Positions 24,568 to 31,384 of a stretch of 42,804 nt of DNA are shown one piece after another. The position numbers and the translations under genes were made by a program. A model generated the notes under the pieces. The model saw only the letters and a list, made by a program, of their open reading frames with translations. It did not search any database and was not told where the DNA came from. Source of the stretch: Acidimicrobiia bacterium (lineage in GTDB: Bacteria > Actinomycetota > Acidimicrobiia > Acidimicrobiales > JAHEJN01). Location: positions 1-42,804 of the forward strand of contig JAOTZB010000003.1 in assembly GCA_029861625.1 (NCBI GenBank). The letters are read 5' to 3'. Every line of letters starts with the position of its first letter. The first letter of the stretch is position 1.

Positions 24568-25601
24568 CGCTTGGCCGGGATCCCGTGATACGGCGCGCCC
24601 GCCGCCTCCCATTCGCCGTACAGCTCGAAGAACGCCTCTCCGAACGGATCATCCCCCTGGAGCGGCATCATGGCTCGGCGGATGGTGAAGTCGACCGGCG
24701 CCAGCTCGGCTGCCGCCGCGAAGTGCACGTCGGCCGCGTCGGGACGGCCGGAGCGACGCAACTCGACCGCGATGCGGAACTCGAGTCGCGCGTCGATCTC
24801 GTCGGCCGAGAGGTCGTCGACGGCTGTTCGAGCCGTCTCGGCATCGATGCCGACCACATCGTTGCGAACCCAGTCGCGGATCTCGTTCTTGTGGTCCTCG
24901 GGGTCGATGCCGTGGAACTCGGTGAACATGTCGACGCCGAACGCCACGGAGTTGGGCCGGACGATGTTGTCCTCGGCATCGATCCACATCACCGTCGGCA
25001 CGTTGCTGATCGCATACAGCTCGCTGAGCAAGTGCTGTCGGTCGATCAGGACCGGGTAGGTGATGCCGTCGGCGAACTCACGCACGGCCTCGGCATCGTC
25101 GTCGAACGCGACGGCGACGACCATGAAGTTCGCGTCGGCGAGCTCATCGTGTAGTTCCTGCCACCCGGGCAGGTCGTAGCGGCATCCTCACCAGGTCGAG
25201 AAGGCGACGAGGACCTTCCTCTTGCCGAGCCAGTCGTCGAAGCGGTGCGGGTTCCCGTCGAGGTCGGGCAACTCGAACGGTGCCGCCCTGAGATCGCGCA
25301 GTGCATGGTCGCGGTTCTCGGCCCGCTGACCGAGCGCGATGACTGCATCGTCGAGCGCGGCGAGAACGGGCCGGTCGAGTGCCGACATGGTGGCGAACAG
25401 GTCGACGCGCCCGTCGATCAATACGTCGGTCGGTGCGAGCATCGGCACACAGACCTCGCCCTGACAGAACCCTTCGGGCTTGACCTCCCACCCGGCGGCG
25501 ACGGCGAAGTCGGCCGGGTCGAGCAGGACCCGGTCGCCGTCGACGTGCGCGTCGATGACTCGGGCCTCGTCGTCGATGATGGTCAGTTGCATCGGTTCCA
25601 C
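24564..25601 (-). CDS. Candidate selenoprotein: redoxin with in-frame UGA at the active site
   Basis: Two open stretches in the same phase, 25601-25191 and 25187-24564, are separated only by one TGA (25190-25188). Read through as Sec, the protein has 345 residues. Residues 1-105 are an N-terminal domain with WEVKPEGFCQGEVCVPM (Cys46, Cys51). Residues about 106-250 are a thioredoxin fold: FELPDLDGNPHRFDDWLGKR, VLVAFSTW, then U138-G-C140-RYDLPGWQEL, FMVVAVAFDDD, and NVPTVMWIDAEDNIV with the cis-Pro. The last 95 residues are helical with a TPR-like look and end in ELYGEWEAAGAPYHGIP. The UGA falls exactly on the nucleophilic cysteine of a W-C-x-C redoxin site. Downstream sequence stays fully conserved-looking, and a hairpin follows (separate entry). 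The GTG at 25601 is preferred because TACGGT lies 7 bases upstream. The alternative is a pseudogene or a single-base error (TGC to TGA). Confidence 0.72.
25157..25173 (-). promoter_or_regulatory. Candidate bacterial SECIS hairpin
   Basis: In the mRNA, CCUGCC-CGGGU-GGCAGG forms a 6-bp stem with a 5-base loop. The loop opens 21 bases after the UGA and has G as its second base and a GGU run. Bacterial SECIS elements typically have a small apical loop with a G in its first two positions, about 16-37 bases after the UGA. The element is also coding sequence (LPGWQ), so chance pairing in GC-rich DNA cannot be excluded. Confidence 0.5.
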
Positions 25602-25608
25602 CGCGCTG

Positions 25609-25614
25609 ACCGTA
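25609..25614 (-). promoter_or_regulatory. Putative -10 element of the redoxin-iolB-aldolase operon
   Basis: TACGGT on the minus strand lies 7 bases before the GTG at 25601, the spacing of a leaderless start. It supports that GTG over the ATG three codons later. Confidence 0.4.
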
Positions 25615-25624
25615 CAAGACGGGT

Positions 25625-25630
25625 TAGCTT
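25625..25630 (+). promoter_or_regulatory. Putative -10 element of the ABM monooxygenase gene
   Basis: TAGCTT lies 6 bases before the ATG at 25637. The two divergent starts are only 35 bases apart, so the promoters interleave and may exclude one another. Confidence 0.42.
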
Positions 25631-25636
25631 CCCGTC

Positions 25637-26041
25637 ATGGCGACGATCCTCGCCCACATCACCGTGAAGCCCGGCTGCGAGTCCGTGTTCGAGTCGATCG
25701 CGGCGCGCCTGTTCCGCCGAACCCACGACGACGAGACGGCCGTGCGTCGTTACGAGTACTGGCGCGGTGCCGAGCCCCGCACGTACTACACGCTGCTCGC
25801 CTTCGACGACTTCAACGGTTTCCTCGCCCACCAGACGAGCCCGCATCACGAGAACGAGGCTCAGGCCATCCGCGACGCCGTCGAGACGCTGACGTTGGAG
25901 TGGGTCGATCCGATCGTCGGCGCATCGCCGCTGGTGCCCACCGAAGACCGGCCAAGTCCCGACGGGGCCGACGAGCTCGTCCGGCGGTACGCGAATCTGT
26001 ATGCCCCCGACGTTCAGGAGTGGTGGCTCGCCCAGCGGTGA
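25637..26041 (+). CDS. Antibiotic-biosynthesis-monooxygenase (ABM) domain protein
   Basis: A 134-residue protein. Residues 1-95 have the dimeric ferredoxin-like ABM pattern: MATILAHITVKPGCESVFES at the start, VRRYEYWRGAEPRTYYTLLA for the central strands and FLAHQTSPHHENEAQAI for the last helix. Family members include heme-degrading and quinone monooxygenases and many enzymes of unknown reaction. A C-terminal tail (ELVRRYANLYAPDVQEWWLA) is additional. It diverges from the candidate selenoprotein with only 35 bases between starts and ends one base before the end of the convergent membrane-protein gene. Confidence 0.82.
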   Translation: MATILAHITVKPGCESVFESIAARLFRRTHDDETAVRRYEYWRGAEPRTYYTLLAFDDFNGFLAHQTSPHHENEAQAIRDAVETLTLEWVDPIVGASPLVPTEDRPSPDGADELVRRYANLYAPDVQEWWLAQR

Positions 26042-26042
26042 G

Positions 26043-26276
26043 TCAGGCCACGCCCCGGTTGGCCGACCATCGGCCGGCACCGAATCCGGCGAGCCCGGCC
26101 CCGAGGATCAACCATCCCAGTCGCATCGCGGCCCGGCCTCCGAGGAGGCGAACCTCCACGACGACGAAGTTGTCCACGACGATCAGGGTCGCGAGCACGA
26201 CGAGTGCTGCCAGCACAACGTGACGTCTCGCCCGAGACCAGCCGTGGCGGACCCGGTCGTGGTGGTGCGTGATCAT
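26043..26276 (-). CDS. Small membrane protein, LapA/DUF1049-like
   Basis: A 77-residue protein with a His/Arg-rich N-terminus (MITHHHDRVRHGWSRARRHV) and two membrane helices (VLAALVVLATLIVVDNFVVV and AMRLGWLILGAGLAGFGAG). The VDNFVVVEVRLLGG connector is like the LapA/DUF1049 family, where two helices are joined by a short periplasmic beta hairpin. Its ATG overlaps the stop of the phosphodiesterase gene (ATGA). A long open frame covering both genes in this phase is not coding upstream of this ATG. The function is unknown. Confidence 0.72.
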   Translation of the reverse strand: MITHHHDRVRHGWSRARRHVVLAALVVLATLIVVDNFVVVEVRLLGGRAAMRLGWLILGAGLAGFGAGRWSANRGVA

Positions 26277-27124
26277 GGGCCCTCCTCGACCGGCGGCAAT
26301 GCCACCAGGTCGGGCGTCTCGTGTTGTTGTTCGATGAAGGCGAGGTTGTCCGTGGCGGCCCCGTCGACGCCGAGCTCGTGCAGCTCCGCGAGTCGAGCCG
26401 CACCGTTCACGGTCCATGCGATGACGTCGAGGTCGTCGCGTTCGAACGCGGCGACGACATCGCGATCGAGCAGCGACTCGCGCACCGAGACACCGGTGAC
26501 GACTCCCACGAGGTCGGCGTCGAGCGCCCGATCGAGGCCCGATCGACTGCCGATGCTCAGGACCCGGCCGACCGTCGTCCCTCGATCGGCGACGCGGCCG
26601 AGCACCGCGACCGACGGGCTGACCACGATGGCCCGACCGGCCGAGTCGTGCTCGTCGAGAAAGGCGAGCAGGTCGTCGACGACGCCCAGGTTGTTCGTCT
26701 TGAGATCGAGGAACACGCTCGACGCCGACGCCGAGAACTCCCACGCGGCGTCGAGCGTGGGCCGGCGCAGGAACACCGAACCGACGAAATCGGGCGGACG
26801 ATCGTGCGCGGCATAGAGCGTCCCGTCGATCGAGATCACGTCTATCTCGATGGCGCGGGCCCCGAGCGCCAGCGCCGCGGTCGTCGCCCGCCTGCTGGAG
26901 CCGGCGTTGTGGGCGACCAGGAGGAGCTGATCGGGGACCGTCGCCGGATCGATTCCGTCGCGATCGAAGAACAGTCCCGGCTCGACGCCGCTCGTCGCCC
27001 GTTCGACGCGAGCAGGGGCGAGCGCCGCGACCGAGAGCACGGCGACAGCTCCGACGGTGACGGCGATTGCCGCGGCCGACACCGCAGCGGCGGCGACGCG
27101 GTGGAGGCGCGACGGTCGGATCAT
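26273..27124 (-). CDS. Glycerophosphodiester phosphodiesterase family protein
   Basis: A 283-residue protein exported or anchored through an N-terminal helix (VAAAAVSAAAIAVTVGAVAV). The GDPD core is LLLVAHNAGSSRRATTAALA, ARAIEIDVISIDGTLYAAHD and later VFLDLKTNN, with both active-site histidines and the metal-binding Glu and Asp visible. HN replaces the usual HRG of glycerophosphodiesterases, so the substrate may be a different phosphodiester. ITNS-like closure is seen in AWTVNGAARLAELHELGVDG. The ATG giving MIRPSRLHR is used; a TTG four codons earlier is also open. It is coupled to the downstream two-helix protein. Confidence 0.83.
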   Translation of the reverse strand: MIRPSRLHRVAAAAVSAAAIAVTVGAVAVLSVAALAPARVERATSGVEPGLFFDRDGIDPATVPDQLLLVAHNAGSSRRATTAALALGARAIEIDVISIDGTLYAAHDRPPDFVGSVFLRRPTLDAAWEFSASASSVFLDLKTNNLGVVDDLLAFLDEHDSAGRAIVVSPSVAVLGRVADRGTTVGRVLSIGSRSGLDRALDADLVGVVTGVSVRESLLDRDVVAAFERDDLDVIAWTVNGAARLAELHELGVDGAATDNLAFIEQQHETPDLVALPPVEEGP

Positions 27125-27335
27125 CACGCCTACCAAACACCACCGGAAGCGGTTCTGGTCGCATCGTCACGGCATCGTCACGGCATCGACACAGCACCGA
27201 AACTCTCTCGTCAACCACCATGGGTGGTTCTACCCGGGTCACGGATGAGCGCGTCGTGAGGGACGCGACCGGGCGACATCGCCGATTTCGTCGTCCCGGT
27301 AGCCTGCTCGGAGTCGAGGACGCCGGAGGACGTGG
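27125..27335. other. Divergent intergenic region with a short tandem repeat
   Basis: No gene is supported. It contains CATCGTCACGG twice in tandem plus a partial third copy (27162-27190). TAGCCT at 27300-27305 could be a -10 for the downstream gene, with a leader of about 25 bases that holds GGAGG. Confidence 0.4.
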
Positions 27336-27626
27336 ATGGACAGCACGCTGCAGCAGGCATGGGAACAGCCCACGGCGCCCGGGGCGGCGTTCGCATGGTC
27401 GACGACCGATATCCGTGGCGTCCCGACCCGCACCTACAACGCTGCTCCCCCGACGATGCGAGCGATCTGGGAGGCGTCCGTCACCCATGGCGATGCCGAC
27501 TACATCAAGGAACGGCTGGCGAAGTTCAAGGTGCCGGCCGAGATCTGGTTCCTCGACGACGCACTGCCCAGGAATGCCAACGGCAAGTTCCTCAAACGCG
27601 AGCTCCGCAACCGACTGCTGGGCTGA
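27336..27626 (+). pseudogene. Acyl-CoA synthetase remnant: both termini kept, catalytic core deleted in frame
   Basis: A 96-codon open frame with a good ribosome site (GGAGG). Residues 1-57 look like the extreme N-terminus of an acyl-CoA synthetase (IRGVPTRTYNAAPPTMRAIW and ASVTHGDADYI). Residues 58-96 are the extreme C-terminus of an AMP-binding enzyme (KERLAKFKVPAEIWFLDDAL, PRNANGKFLKRELRN) with the C-terminal catalytic lysine of the NGK motif. The roughly 400-450 residues between them, holding all adenylation motifs, are missing, yet the junction is in frame with no stop. It is either a recent deletion product, an assembly collapse, or a retained microprotein. The phosphotransferase gene follows 4 bases later, as in fatty-acid catabolic operons. 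Confidence 0.8.
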
Positions 27627-27630
27627 CGCC

Positions 27631-28665
27631 GTGACCGAGACCACCGGCATCGATCGACCGAGGGTCGTCGCGTGGCTCCGTCGACACGTCGACCACCTGG
27701 TCGACCCGATCGAGTTCGAGCTGATCGCGGGCGGTCGTTCGAACCTCACCTTCGAGGTCCGCGATGCAGCCGGTCATCGGTGGGCGCTGCGCCGGCCTCC
27801 GACGGGACACGTGCTCCAGAGCGCGCACGACATGGGACGCGAGCACCGCATCATCGACGCGCTCCAGCACACATCGGTCCCGGTTCCCACGCTCGTCGGC
27901 CTGTGTGACGACGAGGCCGTGAACGGGGCGCCTTTCTACGTGATGGACTTCGTGCCAGGCGTCATCGTGCGAGACCTTCCCGCCACCGATGCGATCCCGC
28001 TCGACGCCCGCCGGGCGATGGGCGAGTCCCTCGTCGACACCCTGGTCGCCCTCCACGAGATCGAACCGGCCGAAGTCGGACTGGGCGATCTCGGCAAACG
28101 CGGGGACTATGTCGCTCGACAGCTCCGACGCTGGCTCCGCCAGATAGACGAGGGCAGCGATCGACCCCTGGCCGGGCTCCGTGCGCTGCACGCCCGGCTC
28201 GAGGGCGACATGCCGGACCAGCAGGGCGCCGGAATCGTCCACGGCGACTACCGGCTCGACAACTGCATGATGGACCCGAGCGGGCCGGTCGCCGCGGTCC
28301 TCGACTGGGAGCTGTGCACCCTCGGCGATGTCCTCGCCGACCTCGGTGGGCTCGTCATGTGGTGGGGCGACCCCGACGCGGGCCACGTGATGAGCGATGT
28401 GCCGACCGTCGCCACCGGCTTTCCCACCACCGATGAGGTGATCGATCGTTATGCGGCCCGATCCGGCCGTGATCTCTCCGCGCTCCCCTACTACGTCGCG
28501 TTCTCGACGTGGCGGCTCGCCTGCATCACCGAGGGCGTGCGCATCCGTTACGAGAAGGGGGCGATGGGAGACCAGGAATCGAACGAGTTGGTCGACTACC
28601 TCGGAGAGCGGATCGACCGGCTGGCCGACAGCGCGTCCATCTGGCTGGCCCGCATCGGGGCTTGA
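27631..28665 (+). CDS. Phosphotransferase (APH family, acyl-CoA-metabolism type)
   Basis: A 344-residue kinase-like protein from a GTG 4 bases after the ligase remnant. The glycine-rich loop is LIAGGRSNLTFEV, the ATP lysine region is RWALRRPPTG, the catalytic loop is IVHGDYRLDNCMM, and the metal-binding segment is VLDWELCTLGDVLADLG. This subgroup is commonly encoded beside acyl-CoA dehydrogenases and ligases (FadE36-type clusters) and resembles the N-terminal domain of ACAD10/11, which phosphorylates 4-hydroxyacyl-CoAs. That role is inferred. An open frame extends upstream past 27067 in the same phase, but it runs across the remnant and lacks conservation. Confidence 0.88.
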   Translation: MTETTGIDRPRVVAWLRRHVDHLVDPIEFELIAGGRSNLTFEVRDAAGHRWALRRPPTGHVLQSAHDMGREHRIIDALQHTSVPVPTLVGLCDDEAVNGAPFYVMDFVPGVIVRDLPATDAIPLDARRAMGESLVDTLVALHEIEPAEVGLGDLGKRGDYVARQLRRWLRQIDEGSDRPLAGLRALHARLEGDMPDQQGAGIVHGDYRLDNCMMDPSGPVAAVLDWELCTLGDVLADLGGLVMWWGDPDAGHVMSDVPTVATGFPTTDEVIDRYAARSGRDLSALPYYVAFSTWRLACITEGVRIRYEKGAMGDQESNELVDYLGERIDRLADSASIWLARIGA

Positions 28666-28697
28666 CACGTGGTTCTGCCCCCACCATGAACCTCGCG

Positions 28698-28717
28698 AGG
28701 ACCGGGGAACCCGTCCT
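28698..28717 (+). terminator. Possible terminator after the phosphotransferase gene
   Basis: AGGAC-C-GGG-GAA-CCC-GTCCT forms an 8-bp stem with one bulged C, followed by TTTG. It starts 32 bases after the stop codon. The T-run is short. Confidence 0.45.
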
Positions 28718-28774
28718 TTGTGGTCGGGCCGAACGTCGGATATTCTGCCGGCGCGGGCAAAGGACGGATGTCGA

Positions 28775-28945
28775 ATGGCGGTGCAGATCATCATGGGGTG
28801 CGGCACACCCGGGTGCGACGAGCGCGTCGCGCTGCGCAACCGATGGCTGACAGGACGACTCGAGGGTCGCTGCGGCCGCTGCGAGACGACCTGGCACCTC
28901 ACCGGAGGCCGGTTGCTGACCGCCGACGACGCCGGCAGCCGATGA
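28775..28945 (+). CDS. Zinc-ribbon-like microprotein
   Basis: A 56-residue protein starting MAVQIIMGCGTPGCDERVAL. Two cysteine pairs, Cys9/Cys14 and Cys33/Cys36 (GRCGRCETTWHL), are spaced as in a small zinc ribbon. The middle is arginine-rich, which would suit nucleic-acid binding. I recognise no family. The start ATG is chosen because it places the first cysteine pair near the N-terminus; another ATG at 28768 is in a different frame. It is an isolated gene between a possible terminator and a convergent VOC gene. Confidence 0.6.
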   Translation: MAVQIIMGCGTPGCDERVALRNRWLTGRLEGRCGRCETTWHLTGGRLLTADDAGSR

Positions 28946-28963
28946 CCGCGCTGCCTGCCGGGC

Positions 28964-29458
28964 TCAGCCGATCTCGTTGCCGTACATCTCCTCGAGCGGG
29001 TCGCTGATCAGCTCGAGGCGCTCGCCGTCGGGCCCGTTGAAGTACACCGACGAACCCGAGATCGTCGCGCTCGCGACCCCGGCGGCGTCGAGCTTGGACC
29101 TGAGGTGCTCCCACCGTTGGGGTTCGACGGAGATCGCGACGTGGTGGAGTCCGCCGAGCACCTCGGCGTAGGGCCCGAGATCGAGACCGGGGAAGTCGAA
29201 GAACGCCAGAGCGTTGCCGTGGCCGATGTCGAAGAAGAAATGGGTCGAGCCCTGGTAGTCCCGGTTCTCGAAGACCTCGGTCAGCGGAAACTCGAGCAGG
29301 TCCTGGTAGAAGCGGATCGTGGCCTCGACGTCGCTCGAGAGCAGCGCGACGTGGTGCACGCCTCGTGCGCTCGACGCCGGGCGATCGGCGCGAGGCCGGA
29401 GGTGTTCGGCGCGCAGTCTGTCCCATTCCGCGGTTCGGTCGACGGTGGTCTCGGTCAT
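28964..29458 (-). CDS. VOC (glyoxalase/dioxygenase) family protein
   Basis: A 164-residue vicinal-oxygen-chelate protein. The two beta-alpha-beta modules begin at GVHHVALLSSDVEATIRFYQ and GLHHVAISVEPQRWEHLRSK. Metal-ligand candidates are the first His of each module and the glutamate of NGPDGERLELIS. The GSSVYFNGPDG segment is typical of the superfamily, which covers glyoxalase, ring-cleaving dioxygenases and resistance proteins; the reaction is not assignable. A GAAAGGACT ribosome site precedes the ATG, and TAGGGT at 29498-29503 is a plausible -10. Confidence 0.87.
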   Translation of the reverse strand: MTETTVDRTAEWDRLRAEHLRPRADRPASSARGVHHVALLSSDVEATIRFYQDLLEFPLTEVFENRDYQGSTHFFFDIGHGNALAFFDFPGLDLGPYAEVLGGLHHVAISVEPQRWEHLRSKLDAAGVASATISGSSVYFNGPDGERLELISDPLEEMYGNEIG

Positions 29459-29508
29459 GACGAGTCCTTTCGGGGAACACCGGGTGTGGCGGTGCCAACC
29501 CTATGACA

Positions 29509-30513
29509 TCAAAAGCGCGTGACCACGGCCTGGCGGGATCGGAAGGTCGATCGACCGATGTCGCGAACGAGACGCCTCGTGAATCGCCAGCCGCCGCGGG
29601 CCGAACGCACCGGATGGCGCACGACCCGGAAGGGGTTGCCGATCCCACGCAACGGATGAGCGAGCTGTGCGACGATCCCGTCGGGAATCGGCTCGTCGAC
29701 GCCGTAGCGCTGCGGACGTCGATCACTCGGCATGTGATAGCTCCCGAACAACAGATCCCAGAGGGGCAGGAACACCGAGTAGTTGGTGTTGATTGCCGAG
29801 GTCTCGTTGGCGTGGTGCCAGTGGTGGAACTCGGGAGTGATCACCACTCGGTGCAGTGGCCGCAGGCGCCACCTGACGTTCGCGTGGAGGAAGATCCCCG
29901 TCACGATCTGGATGACCGCGAGCAGCCCGGAGAACTCGGCCGTGAATCCGGCCGCGAGCAGGAAGACGAACGGTGGGGCCACGATCGCACCGTCGAAGGG
30001 ATGGCTGCGGAATCCGCTCACCCAGTCGAGGTGCTCGGTCGAGTGGTGGATCGAGTGGAAGCGCCACAGCACCGGCACCTCGTGGCTCCAGCGGTGCACC
30101 CAGTAGATGGCCAGGTCGAACAGCGCGATGCCGACGAAGGGCTTGATGCCGCCCGGGATCATCGCCACGAGAGGTCGGATCGCCAGGCCCGGGACCCACG
30201 CCAGACTGGCGATGCCCACCATCACCGCCACGGCAATGCCGGCGACCGCGAGCGCCGGCTGGCCGATCGCATATGCCATGTCGGTGCCGACGTCGGGACG
30301 TCGCACCCGCTGACCCGGATGTCTCGGGAACAGCTTCTCGAAGGGCACGACCAGGACGAACAACACGGCCACGATGGCGAGCGGAGATCGATCGAACACG
30401 AGGACGCCGATGAGTGCGGCCGCAACGAGCAGTCTCCCGAGTCGCCGTCGCCATCGACGGGTTGCGCGGGGCTCGGTCGAGCGCTTGTCTGTCATCGCCG
30501 GTGTCGTCGTCAT
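29509..30513 (-). CDS. Fatty-acid hydroxylase/sterol desaturase family membrane protein
   Basis: A 334-residue polytopic di-iron membrane enzyme. The histidine clusters are HRWSH (in LAIYWVHRWSHEVPVLWRFH), HSIHHSTEH and PEFHHWHHANET, giving the eight-histidine pattern of the family. Four to five hydrophobic helices surround them. Members hydroxylate or desaturate fatty acids, sterols or carotenoids; the substrate is not predictable. After the catalytic part an arginine-rich tail (RHPVRSARGGWRFTRRLVRD) extends about 50 residues. It is a single gene, diverging from a PPOX gene. Confidence 0.93.
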   Translation of the reverse strand: MTTTPAMTDKRSTEPRATRRWRRRLGRLLVAAALIGVLVFDRSPLAIVAVLFVLVVPFEKLFPRHPGQRVRRPDVGTDMAYAIGQPALAVAGIAVAVMVGIASLAWVPGLAIRPLVAMIPGGIKPFVGIALFDLAIYWVHRWSHEVPVLWRFHSIHHSTEHLDWVSGFRSHPFDGAIVAPPFVFLLAAGFTAEFSGLLAVIQIVTGIFLHANVRWRLRPLHRVVITPEFHHWHHANETSAINTNYSVFLPLWDLLFGSYHMPSDRRPQRYGVDEPIPDGIVAQLAHPLRGIGNPFRVVRHPVRSARGGWRFTRRLVRDIGRSTFRSRQAVVTRF

Positions 30514-30607
30514 ACCGAGCCTGTCGGAGCGACCGCCGCGAACGGTTCACGACCGTCGATGCCTCCGTACATCGGCGTACGGTGGACACGAGCCAACAGG
30601 AGGCGTC

Positions 30608-31030
30608 ATGGACCTTTCAGCTGCACTCGACTTCGCCGCCCGGTACCGCACCGGCGTGCTCATCACGATCCGCAGCGATGGTCGGCCGCAATCGTCCGAC
30701 GTCGCCTACGCGGTCATGGACGGCATCATCAAGATCTCGGTGACCGACGGTCGGGCCAAGACGACGAACATGCGTCGCGACCCGCGGGCGGTCCTGCACG
30801 TGACCCAGCCCGACAGCTGGAGCTACGTGTCAATCGACTGCGACGTCGAGCTGAGCGAGGTGAGCACCGAGCCCGGTGACGCCACCGGGCAGGAACTGGC
30901 AGCCCAGTTCGAGGCGGTCACGGGCTCGCCGCACGAGAACTGGGACGAGTTCTTCGTGGCGATGGTCACCGATGAACGCCTCGTGGTCAGGCTCACGCCG
31001 CGGTCGGTCGTCGGTCAGGTGAACAACTGA
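30608..31030 (+). CDS. PPOX-class split-barrel protein (F420/FMN type)
   Basis: A 140-residue protein. The split barrel is shown by RYRTGVLITIRSDGRPQSSD, GIIKISVTDGRAKTTNMRRD and RAVLHVTQPDSWSYVSIDCD, the layout of actinobacterial TIGR03618-type proteins that bind F420 or FMN. It would reduce or oxidise small molecules in the cytoplasm; which cofactor is used cannot be told here. The ATG at 30608 has an AGGAGG ribosome site, unlike the leaderless genes nearby. The stop is one base from the end of the convergent DUF1330 gene. Confidence 0.85.
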   Translation: MDLSAALDFAARYRTGVLITIRSDGRPQSSDVAYAVMDGIIKISVTDGRAKTTNMRRDPRAVLHVTQPDSWSYVSIDCDVELSEVSTEPGDATGQELAAQFEAVTGSPHENWDEFFVAMVTDERLVVRLTPRSVVGQVNN

Positions 31031-31031
31031 G

Positions 31032-31328
31032 TCAGCCGAAGCCGTTCACCAGGACGGCGGAGTGTTTCGACGTGGCCCGGAGTCGCTTGGGGAGAACCGC
31101 TTGGTAGGCGTCGGAGTGGTAGATCTCCTTGGCCTTCCCGATCGAGTCGAACTCGAGCACCACCGTCTGATGCCCGACATCGTCGCCCTCGAGGACATCG
31201 GAGGCCGGGTCGACCACGAGGACCTTGCACTCGGTGCCGACCTTCAGGGCCGGGCCGGCATCGGCCTGGTATTCGCCGTAGAGATCGGCGTCGTCGACGT
31301 CGTAGTTCACGATGATGTATGCAGCCAT
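31032..31328 (-). CDS. DUF1330 family protein
   Basis: A 98-residue ferredoxin-like protein (MAAYIIVNYDVDDADLYGEY, then VVLEFDSIGKAKEIYHSDAY and QAVLPKRLRATSKHSAVLVN). These segments match DUF1330, dimeric alpha-beta barrel proteins of unknown function. The ATG follows a TAGTCA element by 6 bases, close to the leaderless pattern although the last base is not T. No operon partner is evident. Confidence 0.88.
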   Translation of the reverse strand: MAAYIIVNYDVDDADLYGEYQADAGPALKVGTECKVLVVDPASDVLEGDDVGHQTVVLEFDSIGKAKEIYHSDAYQAVLPKRLRATSKHSAVLVNGFG

Positions 31329-31384
31329 GGCGCCTGACTAGCATGCCAGGCCGAGCCGTACACGTTGACGCCGGGGTGACCCTC

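Noticed and set aside
24564-25124. Reading the second half of the redoxin as a separate gene starting at MVVAVAFDDD
   Set aside because: The 60 bases between the TGA and that ATG still encode conserved redoxin sequence (GCRYDLPGWQEL), and starting there would split the thioredoxin fold in mid-sheet.
27162-27190. Tandem CATCGTCACGG copies as a possible CRISPR or att site
   Set aside because: There are only two full copies, with no spacers and no integrase or cas genes; it is a simple short duplication.
27067-27630. Upstream extension of the phosphotransferase frame by about 190 codons
   Set aside because: It crosses the intergenic region and the ligase remnant in a different phase and is Arg/Ser-rich without conserved sequence; the GTG at 27631 sits correctly before the kinase domain.
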